Shown here: piece after piece, positions 8,573-17,723 of the stretch
Numbering within the stretch: position 1 is the first letter of the stretch
How the letters are laid out: every line of letters starts with the position of its first letter
Assembly (NCBI RefSeq): GCF_047973035.1
Contig: NZ_JBKEBF010000036.1
Span: forward strand, 1 to 64,000
Origin: Oleidesulfovibrio sp047973035
Lineage (GTDB): Bacteria > Desulfobacterota > Desulfovibrionia > Desulfovibrionales > Desulfovibrionaceae
DNA length: 64,000 bases
Direction: 5' to 3'
Made by a program: the position numbers and the translations under genes
The notes under the pieces: model-generated
The model's input: only the letters and a program-made list of their open reading frames with translations
Databases searched by the model: none
Told to the model about the DNA's origin: nothing

Positions 8573-8820
8573 ATGCGGCTGGCAACCTGTTGCCGGTGAA
8601 CATGGTGCTGAACATACGATAAGGCGGGAGCGGCTTGATTGCTGCTGCCGCCTTTATTCGTGCATCTGGGGAAAAAGCTATAGTCACGTCTGCGGTAGGC
8701 CACGGGAAGGGAAGCCCGACAGGAATATGCCTGAACTCAAATGAAATGATAAGGAGAACACCGGAACCGGATCGTAAAGATATGGTGCCTGAATGACTAG
8801 TCAGGCGAAAGGCTGCTGTG
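8573..8820 (+). ncRNA. Candidate structured RNA / possible group II intron domain-I remnant
   Basis: No gene is visible between copA and the convergent gene at 8860, but the stretch is dense in hairpins. These are GGCAAC/GTTGCC (8581-8594), AAGGCGG/CCGCCTT with extended flanks (8621-8654), CGGG/CCCG (8703-8718), CAGG/CCTG (8720-8733), a nested CACC..ATC..GAT..GGTG element (8759-8787) and GCCTGA/TCAGGC followed by GAAAGG (8787-8810). Short phrases such as GTTGCCGGTGAA, GAACTCAAATGA and CAGGCGAAAGG recall group II intron domain I. No domain V or intron-encoded protein is present. If it is an intron it is only a fragment; an unrelated structured RNA is equally possible. Strand is assigned from those phrases. 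Confidence 0.4.
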
Positions 8821-8859
8821 TTTTAAGAGAAGCTGTGAAGAGAGGACGTGCGGACAGAG

Positions 8860-9282
8860 TTAATAATTCTGAATGTACGCGTCCAGATTTTCAGCAGTGC
8901 AGTTTTTGCTTACCCAGAACGCTGCCGCCCAGACAGAAAGGGCCGTAGCCTGTGTATCGTCCAGCCTGCGCAGTTTGGCTTCCAGAGAAGCTTTACCGGC
9001 ACCGTGCTTTGTGTGCAGCATGTTCAGCTCGCACGCATCCTGTACGCGCAACATAAGGTAATCAAGGCGGGTCTGCTCCGGAGTCAGGCGCAGGTCTTTG
9101 TGTGCTTCCACAATCGTTTTCAGCTCCGGCGGGGTGAACTGGCTTTTGATTGCGGAAATCGCCCTGAAAAAAGTATCAACTGCCCACGGCAAAATAAATT
9201 CAGCTCCGGCACTTTTCGTGCGGAAGTAGTCTTTCAGCCATTTTTCCTGATCGCCGGAAATTCTGGCGGCTACCTGTGGCAT
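8860..9282 (-). CDS. Conserved-looking small protein of unknown function
   Basis: I do not recognise this 140-residue protein. It is predicted all-helical and soluble, with no membrane segment or signal peptide and one Cys pair-free core. The first 12 residues (MPQVAARISGDQ) resemble the start of an Arc/MetJ-type ribbon-helix-helix, but the rest does not, so a DNA-binding role is only a guess. A strong AAGGGGGG six bases before the ATG and codon use like the neighbours support a real gene. It stands alone, convergent to copA and downstream of the ugp terminator. Confidence 0.65.
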   Translation of the reverse strand: MPQVAARISGDQEKWLKDYFRTKSAGAEFILPWAVDTFFRAISAIKSQFTPPELKTIVEAHKDLRLTPEQTRLDYLMLRVQDACELNMLHTKHGAGKASLEAKLRRLDDTQATALSVWAAAFWVSKNCTAENLDAYIQNY

Positions 9283-9403
9283 TGTGTACCCCCCTTGGAT
9301 GTGTACTCCAGCTTGCCCCGGAGGGTTTTCCGGTTTTTAGATAGTACAAAAAGGATACCTTGCTCCGTGGTATAGTTCAAGACTTTTTCTAGAGGTTGTA
9401 CTG

Positions 9404-9437
9404 AATTTAATAAGGGCGAAGACTTCAGTCTTCGCCC
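9404..9437 (-). terminator. Rho-independent terminator after the uridylyltransferase gene
   Basis: Perfect 11-bp stem GGGCGAAGACT / AGTCTTCGCCC (9414-9437) with a 2-nt centre, followed on the minus strand by TTATTAAATT. It sits 35 bases past the gene. Confidence 0.8.
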
Positions 9438-9471
9438 ATGAATACTGGAACACAATGACAGGCTGCTTGTA

Positions 9472-10947
9472 TTAAAGGAATATATCACCCTCTAATACTG
9501 CATTGTCAGGGATATACGCCTTGCCGCCGGCTGCTATGATAGTTGTGTCGCCTTTGATGACAACGTTTGCGCCAAAGCTGACATCACCTTTTACTGTCAG
9601 GCTTCTGCATTCTTTAAGCGAAGGCGGTCCGAAGGGGACACGTTCGCGTAATTTATCGTAATGGTCGTAATACGCGTCGTCCAGCGTCACCTGCGGAGTG
9701 GGGTTCTTGCATTCGGGACTGAAGCTGACCGCACCTTCGTTAAGCTCGAAGCAATCAGACATTACAGCCAGCAGGTCTGAACATTTTTTAACAGGGATAA
9801 ATCTGTCTCGGTTAATGACCACAGCCTTTGCGCCGGGGAACATTGAAATGCCTGCTCCCATAGCCGTTTCAATCTGCCATACAGGCTCGGACTGCTTGTC
9901 ACGCGGGTTTACTGTTTTAGGGTTCAGTATCACCGGCAGGCGAAGCAGGCCTTCCTGCTCTATCCGCGTTTTCAGCGCCAGCAAGTCCACCCAGAGGTTG
10001 TTGGTATTAAACAGGCCGTAGCGGGTGATATCCTGAAACGCTTCAACTTCATCCGGCGGGCACTGGGCAAGTTCGCGCAGAACCATGCCACCGTCGCGGT
10101 GTATCGCCAGATGGCCTCCCTTGCGGTCTGATTTCGTTCTGGGAGCCACCTCCATAATGAAGGGAATCTCCTCTTCTGCCATGTAGCCGAGTATACCCAT
10201 CTCAAGTGTTGCACCCAGATTGTCAGAGTTTGACACAAAGGCATAACGTTTGCCCTGTGCGAGCAGGTCGTTCAGAACTCCTGACGTGACAAGCGAAGCA
10301 TACAGGTCGCCGTGTCCCGGCGGGTTCCATTCCTGACTGGGGTCTTCGGGGTAGGATGCAGGCTGTAATGTTTTGCGGGAAACTTTGGGGAACTTGTGTT
10401 GCACAAAGCACAGCGGGGTGCACTGGCGGCAGTCTTCTTCCTGAATCTTTTTCAGTTCATCCAACGTGTCCTGATGCGTGCTGAAGCTGTTCATCAGCGC
10501 AAGAGGCAACGGCCCGCCGCACTGCTTCTGCTGCAGCAAAGCCTGTTGCATGATTATATCCAGAAAGCGTAGCTCTCCGTAAATAGGTATCAGCGACTTG
10601 GCGTGCGTCATGCCCATGCTGGTGCCCAGCCCGCCGTTAAGCTTGATGACAACCGTATTACGAGATGCCGCAAGGCCTGCTTCGCGGTATTCTGCAAGAG
10701 AGTCTACATGCTGCAGATCGGCTGCTGCTACAGGGAGCAGTTCATGCTCATAAATGTACCCTGTATGATTCTGTGTTACTTCAACGTAGTAACTGCGGAA
10801 CAGCCTGATCAAATCTTCAGAAAGGCCATGGGCGCGCATTTTTTGCGCAAAAGCCGTAAAGTTTTCTGTTTCGATATCTGTCATAGTCTGGGAACGTGGC
10901 GAAATATTTACTGTCATTGAATCGGCAGTGGATGCCCACATGGACAT
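9472..10947 (-). CDS. UTP--glucose-1-phosphate uridylyltransferase, eukaryote-like UDPGP family
   Basis: Makes UDP-glucose from UTP and glucose-1-phosphate for polysaccharide and lipid glycosylation. With the chosen start it has 491 residues. It belongs to the UDPGP (UGP2-like) family rather than bacterial GalU: LNGGLGTSMG nucleotide-binding loop near 103-112, then NPPGHGDLY, SNSDNLGA and a C-terminal left-handed beta-helix segment (SLTVKGDVSFGANVVIKGD). Three N-terminal starts compete. I chose the ATG with GGAG six bases upstream; a start 27 codons earlier has no clear ribosome-binding site. A hairpin with a T-run lies just upstream. It is probably monocistronic. Confidence 0.88.
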   Translation of the reverse strand: MSMWASTADSMTVNISPRSQTMTDIETENFTAFAQKMRAHGLSEDLIRLFRSYYVEVTQNHTGYIYEHELLPVAAADLQHVDSLAEYREAGLAASRNTVVIKLNGGLGTSMGMTHAKSLIPIYGELRFLDIIMQQALLQQKQCGGPLPLALMNSFSTHQDTLDELKKIQEEDCRQCTPLCFVQHKFPKVSRKTLQPASYPEDPSQEWNPPGHGDLYASLVTSGVLNDLLAQGKRYAFVSNSDNLGATLEMGILGYMAEEEIPFIMEVAPRTKSDRKGGHLAIHRDGGMVLRELAQCPPDEVEAFQDITRYGLFNTNNLWVDLLALKTRIEQEGLLRLPVILNPKTVNPRDKQSEPVWQIETAMGAGISMFPGAKAVVINRDRFIPVKKCSDLLAVMSDCFELNEGAVSFSPECKNPTPQVTLDDAYYDHYDKLRERVPFGPPSLKECRSLTVKGDVSFGANVVIKGDTTIIAAGGKAYIPDNAVLEGDIFL

Positions 10948-10971
10948 TGCAAGCTCCATTATGTTGATGTC

Positions 10972-10999
10972 AAAAAAAGGGTGCCCATCCCGAAGGGCA
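10972..10999 (-). terminator. Hairpin plus T-run in front of the uridylyltransferase gene, terminator or attenuator
   Basis: On the minus strand TGCCC/GGGCA (10995-10999, 10982-10986) around an 8-nt loop is followed within two bases by CTTTTTTTG. It ends about 25 bases before the chosen start codon. It could end transcription from yigZ, or act as an attenuator for this gene. The stem is short. Confidence 0.45.
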
Positions 11000-11235
11000 T
11001 AGTGCCTGATTCTATGACAGCAGGACAAATATGCCAGTATATTTTTTGTTTCAGGAGCAAAGAATATCGGATTTTTTGGTAAAAAAGTGCATCAAAAGAT
11101 ATATTATATTGATCTTATGAAGAAAATGCAAAGGATAGAATAGTATTGGATCGTTGGCAGGGGGCCTTTGTCTGGATGCGTGGGATTGTATGTTTATTAA
11201 ACAGGTTGGCTGAATAGAAGACGTATTGCGGCCTG

Positions 11236-11865
11236 CTAGGAGTCTTCTTGTGTCAGGCGCTCAATCAGAACTGTGCCGTTGGTAAGCTCAATAAGCGCAG
11301 CTTCTAGTTTTTCGGCATGTTCCACAGGCAATTCAAGCGTGAAAGCGGCATCTGCACCGAATTCTTCGGCCTTAATCATCGCTTCAAACTCGTTCAGCAT
11401 TCTTTTGAAAACTGTAATATGCGAGTATTCCATGATGACAGAATACCTGACGGGAATAATTTTTTCCCGCACAGGCAAAGACTCCAGCCCCAGATTGACC
11501 ATGCCGCCATAAGCTCGCACCAACCCGCCTGTACCTAATTTGATCCCGCCGAAATACCGCGTTACCACCACTGCAAGTTCGCCGACACCGCCGTGCAGAA
11601 GCACATTGAGCATGGGACGCCCCGCAGTGCCGTGGGGTTCGCCGTCATCGCTCATACCTACACGTGCTGTATCCCCGGGGGGGCCGCACATATATGCCCA
11701 GCAGTTATGCGTTGCATCAGGGTGTTTGGCGCGTATGCTGTCGATGAAGGCTTTCGCGGCTTCAACCGTATCAGTGTGTGCCATATAGGTGATAAAAAGG
11801 CTGCGTTTGATGGTATCCTGCACAGTATGAAAAGGCACAGCCGGTATGGGATAGCGTTGGTTCAT
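11236..11865 (-). CDS. yigZ: YigZ/IMPACT family protein
   Basis: A 209-residue member of the YigZ (UPF0029/IMPACT) family. The N-terminal domain has a ribosomal-protein-S5-like fold with the hallmarks SDDGEPHGTAGRPML and VVTRYFGGIKLGTGGLVRAY. The C-terminal ~65 residues are the DUF1949 ferredoxin-like domain. The bacterial function is not settled; the eukaryotic relative IMPACT binds GCN1, and RNA or nucleotide binding has been suggested for bacterial forms. It is cytoplasmic. It lies on its own, divergent from topB, with about 155 bases between starts. Confidence 0.92.
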   Translation of the reverse strand: MNQRYPIPAVPFHTVQDTIKRSLFITYMAHTDTVEAAKAFIDSIRAKHPDATHNCWAYMCGPPGDTARVGMSDDGEPHGTAGRPMLNVLLHGGVGELAVVVTRYFGGIKLGTGGLVRAYGGMVNLGLESLPVREKIIPVRYSVIMEYSHITVFKRMLNEFEAMIKAEEFGADAAFTLELPVEHAEKLEAALIELTNGTVLIERLTQEDS

Positions 11866-12020
11866 GATGTTGGTGCCTACTCCGTGTCAGCCGGACGGTC
11901 AAGCTGCGGTGGCGTATCAGTCTTTTTTTGCAGGATTTGACGCAGGCACTGCAAGCGGGTAGGTAGCGGCTCAAGCTGGCTCTTTGTTTTCGGGCCGGAC
12001 GACACTTCATACAGTTACAT

Positions 12021-14534
12021 ATGTCAAAAATACTTATCATAGCAGAAAAGCCTTCCGTTGCGCGTGAAATTGCCCCTCTGGTAGGAGCGGGTTCCAGACG
12101 TGACGGCTTCCTTGAAGGGGCGGAATACATAGTCAGCTGGGCCGTGGGGCATCTTGTGAATATTGCGGAGCCCGAGGAACAGGACCCTGCATGGGGTGGG
12201 CGCTGGGCGCTGGAACAGTTGCCCATGATTCCGCAAAAATTCAAGCTGACCGTACTCAATGAGGCCCGAAAGCAGTTTGAAGTAGTACGCAGGCTTATGC
12301 ACCGTGAAGATGTGGGCGAAGTCGTGAATGCCACTGACGCCGGTCGCGAAGGTGAGCTTATTTTCCGGCGTATTCAGCTGCATGCAGAGTGTGACAAGCC
12401 CGTACGGCGCATGTGGGCTAACGACATGACAGAAGAAGGGTTGCGGCGGAGCCTTTCAAAACTGCTGAAAGACGCAGCTAAGCGGAATCTCGGTCTTGCA
12501 GCTTTTGCCCGAGCCGAAGCCGATTGGCTTATCGGTATGAATCTGTCGCGTCTGTTTACCCTGAAAGCCAATTCATTAATTTCAGTTGGTCGTGTGCAGA
12601 CGCCTGTACTCAAGCTTATCTGTGACCGGCGTGACGAGATAGAAAATTTCATTCCCGCAGACTTTTGGACAGTAGAGGCTTGCTTCGGCAAAAATCCCCC
12701 GAAAATTGTTTCTGCTGTAGGTACGGCAGATTCTGATGCTTGCAAACAGGAAAGTGCCGGAGGGGCGGTTGATGTTGCGCTGAGTACCTCTGCCCTCCCG
12801 CAGACAGATGGCGGGGCTGTCGGGGCACATGCTTCGGCCTCCGACGGGCAGGATACTTCGGGTGTTACTGAGGCTGCAAATACGAATAATGCACAGCCGC
12901 TGCAGGATGCGCCCACTGCCGTTGCAGCTTCTGATGATTCCGGTAACGCTTCATCCAAAGCAGCAGAAACTGAATCTGCAGACTCTCAGGAAGATACGTT
13001 TCGCGCAGTCTGGTATCTGCCGCCGGACTTCAAGGAAACACGCCTTGAAGCCCAAAGCGATGCAGATGCTGTTATCAGCCGGTGTCAGGGGCAAGCGGGT
13101 GTTGTGGATAAAGTGGAAAGCCGCAAGGGAACGCAGCAACCTCCCTTGCCGTTTGACCTGACAACCTTGCAGCGCGAGGCAAACTCCCGTTTCGGTTATT
13201 CTGCCAAAGAAACCCTTGCCATTGCGCAGGCGTTATACGAACAGCGCAAACTTATCACGTATCCACGTACTGATTCACGCTATCTGACCAAAGACCTGTT
13301 TAAAGAAGTGCTCAAGCATTTTCGGGCTATTTATAAGTTGTATCCAGAAGAAACTGTACCTGCAGTTGAACGAGTCAAAGCGGCTAAAAAATTTGCATGC
13401 GTAAACGACAAGAAAGTAACCGATCACCACGCTATCATTCCCACAGCGGCACAGGGCAGACCGGAAAGTCTGACTGAGCAGGAACGGAATGTGTATGACA
13501 TGGTCTGCCGTCGTTTTATTGCTGCTTTCAGTGCACCGGCGGAATTCGGGGCCTCTACCGTTACGGTGAAAGTGGCTGACGACGTGTTTATTGCACGCGG
13601 TAAGGTGTTTAAAAGCATCGGCTGGCTGGCTGTGGAACCGTGGCGTACTGCAGAAGACAACCCCTTGCCGTCTTTGCGCAAAGGTGCCCGTTTGCACGTG
13701 CATGAGGTAACTACTGCCAAGCGGCAGACCAAAGCGCCGGCCCATTTTACTGATGCTTCTTTGCTTGCTGCTATGGAAACTGCCGGTAAGCTGGTGGATG
13801 ACGAAGAGCTGCGTAATGCAATGAAAGAGCGCGGGCTGGGAACACCTGCTACGCGTGCGCAGATAATCGAAACCCTGCTTTCGCGTGGCTACGTTGAAAA
13901 GAAGGGGAAAAAGCTTATTGCCACAGATGCTGGAATGCAGGCAGTTGCGCTTGTTTCATCCATGTTGCCCGATATTGCATCGCCGGAACTGACAGGACAA
14001 TGGGAAAAAAAGCTGAAGGATATTGAAGCAGGAGAACATACCTACCCGCAGTTTATGCATGATATCCGTGTGATGCTGGCGGGAAGCGTGCAGCGTATCA
14101 AACCGCGTAATGTTAAAAGTATTCTGGTGGAAACCGCTGCGCGTCTTGCCTCGCGCGAACTGGACGGCAAGTGCCCGCTTTGCGGCGCAGAAGTGGAAGA
14201 GCGCGACAAGGGGTTCGGATGCAGCAAGTGGCGGCGCTCTGACGGCGGATGTCCGTTTATGATCTGGAAGACTGTAATGGGTGCAACCCTTGATGCGGAG
14301 CTGGTACGCCAGCTTCTGGAAAAAGGATGTACAGATAACGAGCTGGAGCTGACTTCCAAGAGCGGGAATACCTTTAGTGCCAAATTGAAGCTGGAGCAGG
14401 GGCGCGTGAGACCTGCTTTTAGCAGTAACGGCTCAGGCGGCTCTGCCCCCCGGTCGGCAGGACTTGATATGCATGATCCTGCGGAAAATCCTTTTCTGGC
14501 AGAGGACAATCCTTTTCCGCCGGATATGCCCTGA
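12021..14534 (+). CDS. topB: DNA topoisomerase III (type IA) with a low-complexity insertion
   Basis: Type IA topoisomerase that decatenates and relaxes negatively supercoiled DNA through a 5'-phosphotyrosine. In 837 residues it has the Toprim domain (IAEKPSVA, ATDAGREGE), the catalytic tyrosine Y414 in LITYPRTDSRYL, and a C-terminal zinc-ribbon-like unit starting CPLCGAEVEE. Between the first domain IV/III strands, residues ~233-325, sits an Ala/Ser/Asp/Thr-rich low-complexity stretch of about 90 residues absent from typical TopB (about 650 residues). The sequence resumes at FRAVWYLPPDF. The ribosome-binding site is weak. It is followed by a strong terminator. Confidence 0.93.
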   Translation: MSKILIIAEKPSVAREIAPLVGAGSRRDGFLEGAEYIVSWAVGHLVNIAEPEEQDPAWGGRWALEQLPMIPQKFKLTVLNEARKQFEVVRRLMHREDVGEVVNATDAGREGELIFRRIQLHAECDKPVRRMWANDMTEEGLRRSLSKLLKDAAKRNLGLAAFARAEADWLIGMNLSRLFTLKANSLISVGRVQTPVLKLICDRRDEIENFIPADFWTVEACFGKNPPKIVSAVGTADSDACKQESAGGAVDVALSTSALPQTDGGAVGAHASASDGQDTSGVTEAANTNNAQPLQDAPTAVAASDDSGNASSKAAETESADSQEDTFRAVWYLPPDFKETRLEAQSDADAVISRCQGQAGVVDKVESRKGTQQPPLPFDLTTLQREANSRFGYSAKETLAIAQALYEQRKLITYPRTDSRYLTKDLFKEVLKHFRAIYKLYPEETVPAVERVKAAKKFACVNDKKVTDHHAIIPTAAQGRPESLTEQERNVYDMVCRRFIAAFSAPAEFGASTVTVKVADDVFIARGKVFKSIGWLAVEPWRTAEDNPLPSLRKGARLHVHEVTTAKRQTKAPAHFTDASLLAAMETAGKLVDDEELRNAMKERGLGTPATRAQIIETLLSRGYVEKKGKKLIATDAGMQAVALVSSMLPDIASPELTGQWEKKLKDIEAGEHTYPQFMHDIRVMLAGSVQRIKPRNVKSILVETAARLASRELDGKCPLCGAEVEERDKGFGCSKWRRSDGGCPFMIWKTVMGATLDAELVRQLLEKGCTDNELELTSKSGNTFSAKLKLEQGRVRPAFSSNGSGGSAPRSAGLDMHDPAENPFLAEDNPFPPDMP

Positions 14535-14568
14535 TACATTTATCCTGCTGATTCTTAATGCTTATATG

Positions 14569-14601
14569 AGGCAACGCAGTCGGCTACTGCGTTGCCTTTT
14601 T
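14569..14601 (+). terminator. Rho-independent terminator after topB
   Basis: Stem GGCAACGCAGT / ACTGCGTTGCC (14570-14580, 14586-14596) with a 5-nt loop and TTTTT. Confidence 0.93.
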
Positions 14602-14739
14602 GTTTTCTGTCAGGGCCGGATTGGGTCTGTATGATTTAATACGTTTGTCTGGATGACGTTATTGCTTTTTTATTTAAATGTGTTACGTGTTATTTGGTTT
14701 TTGCTTCTGCTCAGGGGCTAAAAAAAATAAAAAAAGTAC

Positions 14740-14768
14740 TTTACAAAAACTTTCAGTATCCGTATTAG
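14740..14768 (+). promoter_or_regulatory. Sigma70-type promoter of rubrerythrin
   Basis: TTTACA (14740-14745) and TATTAG (14763-14768) are separated by 17 bases and lie 77 bases before the rubrerythrin start, in an A/T-rich stretch. Spacing and matches are good. No clear PerR box was seen next to it. Confidence 0.6.
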
Positions 14769-14844
14769 GAATCATTACTGATTGAGAGCGGGGCTTCCCG
14801 CACAGAATATAAAACTTAAAAATCAAGAAAACAGGAGCATTGTA

Positions 14845-15342
14845 ATGTCCAAGACCATGGAAAACTTGATGGCTGCTTTTGCTGGTGAATCTCAGGCTAA
14901 CCGTAAGTACCTTGCATTTGCCAAGCAGGCAGAAAAAGAAGGTCATCATCAGGTTGCAAAGCTGTTCCGTGCAGCTGCTGACGCTGAAACCATTCATGCT
15001 CATGGCCACCTGCGCAACGCGGGTAAAATTGGTACCACTGTAGAAAACCTGAAGGCTGCCATCGAAGGCGAAACCTACGAGTTTGAAAAAATGTACCCCG
15101 TCATGATTGCAGAAGCAGAAGCAGAAGGCGAAAAGGTTGCTGCTCGTTACTTCGGTTTTGCCAATCAGGCGGAAGAAGTTCACGCCAACCTGTACAAGAA
15201 GATGCTGGAAGCAATCGAAAGCCCCGTTGAAGTGGACTACTACAACTGTTCCGTTTGCGGTTACACCCACGAAGGGCCTTTCGAAGGCGATAAGTGCCCT
15301 GTGTGCAGCGCCGCTGCCAAGGCTTTCTACAAAGTGGATTAA
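14845..15342 (+). CDS. rbr: Rubrerythrin
   Basis: Cytoplasmic peroxidase that reduces hydrogen peroxide at a diiron site, protecting anaerobes. The 165-residue protein has an N-terminal ferritin-like four-helix domain (ESQANRKYLAFAKQAEKEG; AETIHAHGH; EGETYEFEKMYP; QAEEVHANLYKK supply the Glu/His ligands) and a C-terminal rubredoxin-like Fe(Cys)4 site, C135-x2-C138 and C151-x2-C154. The start follows AGGAG by seven bases; an earlier in-frame ATG at 14782 has no such site and adds unrelated residues. It has its own promoter and terminator, so it is monocistronic. Confidence 0.97.
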   Translation: MSKTMENLMAAFAGESQANRKYLAFAKQAEKEGHHQVAKLFRAAADAETIHAHGHLRNAGKIGTTVENLKAAIEGETYEFEKMYPVMIAEAEAEGEKVAARYFGFANQAEEVHANLYKKMLEAIESPVEVDYYNCSVCGYTHEGPFEGDKCPVCSAAAKAFYKVD

Positions 15343-15378
15343 TATCCACACTTGTTAAGATTATTGATCAGCTGGTTA

Positions 15379-15413
15379 CGGGCCGGAAGCAATACGCTTC
15401 CGGCCCGTTTTTT
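15379..15413 (+). terminator. Rho-independent terminator after rubrerythrin
   Basis: Perfect 12-bp stem CGGGCCGGAAGC / GCTTCCGGCCCG (15379-15390, 15396-15407), loop AATAC, then TTTTTT. Confidence 0.95.
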
Positions 15414-15669
15414 ACTCGTTAAAATGGACTAGTTCCGTTGCAGCGTGGATGTATAAGTTTCATAATCAGACAATTTGCCATTTGGCTGGACTGACTGATT
15501 TAAACAGTACTAAGCGCCGTGTGTCACGGCTAATAGTCTTTGTTTTTTTGCCGATAAGAGAATTTAGGACTTTGGTGTGTTACGGGATACAGACTTGCGA
15601 GACTGAAACTTGCCCTGTGGCTGTCATCCCAAGTGCAATAGATCATTTATAAGAATTATTGGGGGGCTT

Positions 15670-17703
15670 ATGACTATCAAAGTTAAGCTGATTGCAGGGC
15701 TTGGAACTCTTGTTGTTCTTTCGATTCTTCTCGGGGGCGGGGGCTTGCTGGCTTTGCGCCAGAGCGAAGCAGATCTGGCTCATCTTATTGATGGGCAGGT
15801 GCGCCTGAACGATGCTGCAGATGCCATTCGCTATATTGCAGCTCAGCACAGGCGTTATGAAAAGGACCTCTTTTTAAACATCGGTAACCAGAAGAAACAG
15901 GAAGGGTATTTGAAACGCTTCAGAGAAGAAGCGGCCAATTTGCAGGAAACTATCAATAAACTTGACGCTGTTATTAAGATTGTACCCGAACTGGAAGAAA
16001 AACGCGGTGTTGTTTCAGCATTGCGGACCTCACACCAGAATTATGTAACAGACTTCGAAGAACTGGCGCAAAGGGCTATTGCAGACCCGTCTATTACTCC
16101 TCAGCAAGCGAATAAGCTTTTCGGCTCTGCAAAAGAGTATATTTATACTCTTGAAGAATCCACAGACTCCATAGTTAAGTTTGCTTCTGCCGGGATGAAT
16201 GATTTCATTGAAGAGATCGTATGGCATAATAAAATGCTCAGCATGGCAATGCTTGGCTTGACTATATTTGTTGCGGTGTTTGGCTTTGCCGCGGCTCGAT
16301 GGATTTTTGTGTCGGTAGAAAAGCCCCTTGGCGCGATTATAGACCATACAGGGCAAGTTGCCGCAGGCAAGCTTGATCATCGTAGTGAGTTTCGTTTTAC
16401 CGGAGAAATGAAAACTCTGTTTATTGCCATTGAAGCGATGGTAGCCTCCATCAGAGAGCGTATTCTTCATAACCAGGCCATAATTAACGGCATTCCTGAC
16501 CCTATCGTCGTTACAGATGAAAATCGCGTGATTACCTCCGTTAACGCTGCTGCGCAGTCTTTGCTGGGAACCGGCAATAAGCCGCTTGCCGATCAGCCGC
16601 TCAGAAGTTGCCTGAACGAGAATTTTTATACCGGAGAACCTCCTATTGAAACTCTTGCCCGTACCGGAAGCGCAAATCATGCGTTGACGTTTGCGCGGCA
16701 ACACGAGGGTAAAGAATACTTTTACCACTCCCGCGCCGTCGGCCTGCTTGACCATTCCGGCAAAGTGTATGGTTATATGGAAGTTCTTCAGGACATTACC
16801 GCTGTTAAAAGGGGCGAGCTGGATGCCGTGCGTCAATCAGAACATCTTGCCGGTATCGCCCAGCAGGCAGAAGGCATTGCCGCCAACCTTGCAGGTGCGG
16901 CGGGCATTTTGGAAGAGCAGGTAGCGGAAGCGGCACTGGGTGCCCAGCAGCAACAGCAGCGGAGCTCAGAATCTGCCACCGCTATGGAAGAAATGAATGC
17001 CACTGTGCGTGAAGTGGCCCAGAATGCATCTGATACTCATACCATGACAGAAGATGTGCGTGGGCGGGCAACGCGTGGTTCCGAACTGGTGGACGGGGTT
17101 GTTACCGCTGTTAACGGCCTGGAAAGTCATTCCCGTGAATTGCGGCAGGAAATGGAACAGCTGGGCCGTAGAGCTGCGGAAACAGGGCAGGTACTGGGAG
17201 TGATTTCTGACATTGCAGACCAGACAAACCTGCTGGCGCTCAACGCCGCTATCGAGGCTGCCCGTGCCGGTGATGCGGGACGAGGCTTTGCCGTTGTTGC
17301 TGATGAAGTCCGCAAGCTGGCAGAAAAAACCATGCAGGCCACCAAAGAAGTGGAAGATGTTATCAAAGGGATTCAGCTGTCAACAGAGCGGAGCGTTCAG
17401 GCGACAGAAGTTGCTGTGAAGTCCGTTGCAGAAAGCCGCGAACTTGCAGGCGAAGCCGGAAGAATGCTGCATGAAATCGTCAGCTCCGTGCATGCTGCCA
17501 GCGATCAGGTAAACTCCATTGCAACAGCGGCAGAAGAACAGTCCGCCACCAGTGATGAGATAAACAGAGTCATCATGGAAGTGAACGAGATATCTGATGC
17601 AACAGCCGTGCGCATGGCAGAAGCGGAAAAAGCTGTCAGGGATCTTTCCGAAGAGGCAATAGCCTTGAGCAAGCTTATTGATTCAATGCGCAGCAATACG
17701 TAG
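15670..17703 (+). CDS. Methyl-accepting chemotaxis protein with four-helix sensor and cytoplasmic PAS domain
   Basis: Chemoreceptor of 677 residues. TM1 is at ~8-30 and a periplasmic helical (4HB-type) ligand domain runs to ~190. TM2 follows (SMAMLGLTIFVAVFGFAAARW), then HAMP (~215-270), a PAS domain (~275-380, NQAIINGIPDPIVVTDENRV to GYMEVLQDIT) and the methyl-accepting signalling domain. The CheA/CheW-binding tip reads DQTNLLALNAAIEAARAG. The PAS between HAMP and the signalling domain suggests an added redox or small-molecule input. The start has GGGGGG upstream; an earlier in-frame ATG lacks one. It is probably monocistronic. Confidence 0.93.
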   Translation: MTIKVKLIAGLGTLVVLSILLGGGGLLALRQSEADLAHLIDGQVRLNDAADAIRYIAAQHRRYEKDLFLNIGNQKKQEGYLKRFREEAANLQETINKLDAVIKIVPELEEKRGVVSALRTSHQNYVTDFEELAQRAIADPSITPQQANKLFGSAKEYIYTLEESTDSIVKFASAGMNDFIEEIVWHNKMLSMAMLGLTIFVAVFGFAAARWIFVSVEKPLGAIIDHTGQVAAGKLDHRSEFRFTGEMKTLFIAIEAMVASIRERILHNQAIINGIPDPIVVTDENRVITSVNAAAQSLLGTGNKPLADQPLRSCLNENFYTGEPPIETLARTGSANHALTFARQHEGKEYFYHSRAVGLLDHSGKVYGYMEVLQDITAVKRGELDAVRQSEHLAGIAQQAEGIAANLAGAAGILEEQVAEAALGAQQQQQRSSESATAMEEMNATVREVAQNASDTHTMTEDVRGRATRGSELVDGVVTAVNGLESHSRELRQEMEQLGRRAAETGQVLGVISDIADQTNLLALNAAIEAARAGDAGRGFAVVADEVRKLAEKTMQATKEVEDVIKGIQLSTERSVQATEVAVKSVAESRELAGEAGRMLHEIVSSVHAASDQVNSIATAAEEQSATSDEINRVIMEVNEISDATAVRMAEAEKAVRDLSEEAIALSKLIDSMRSNT

Positions 17704-17723
17704 TTGTTCGCTAAAACATTGTG

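Noticed and set aside
8573..8820. Cobalamin riboswitch, RNase P RNA or SRP RNA in the gap after copA
   Set aside because: GGCCACGGGAAGGG is only a partial match to a B12-box-like region; the remaining conserved blocks of these RNAs are missing, and no cobalamin gene is downstream.
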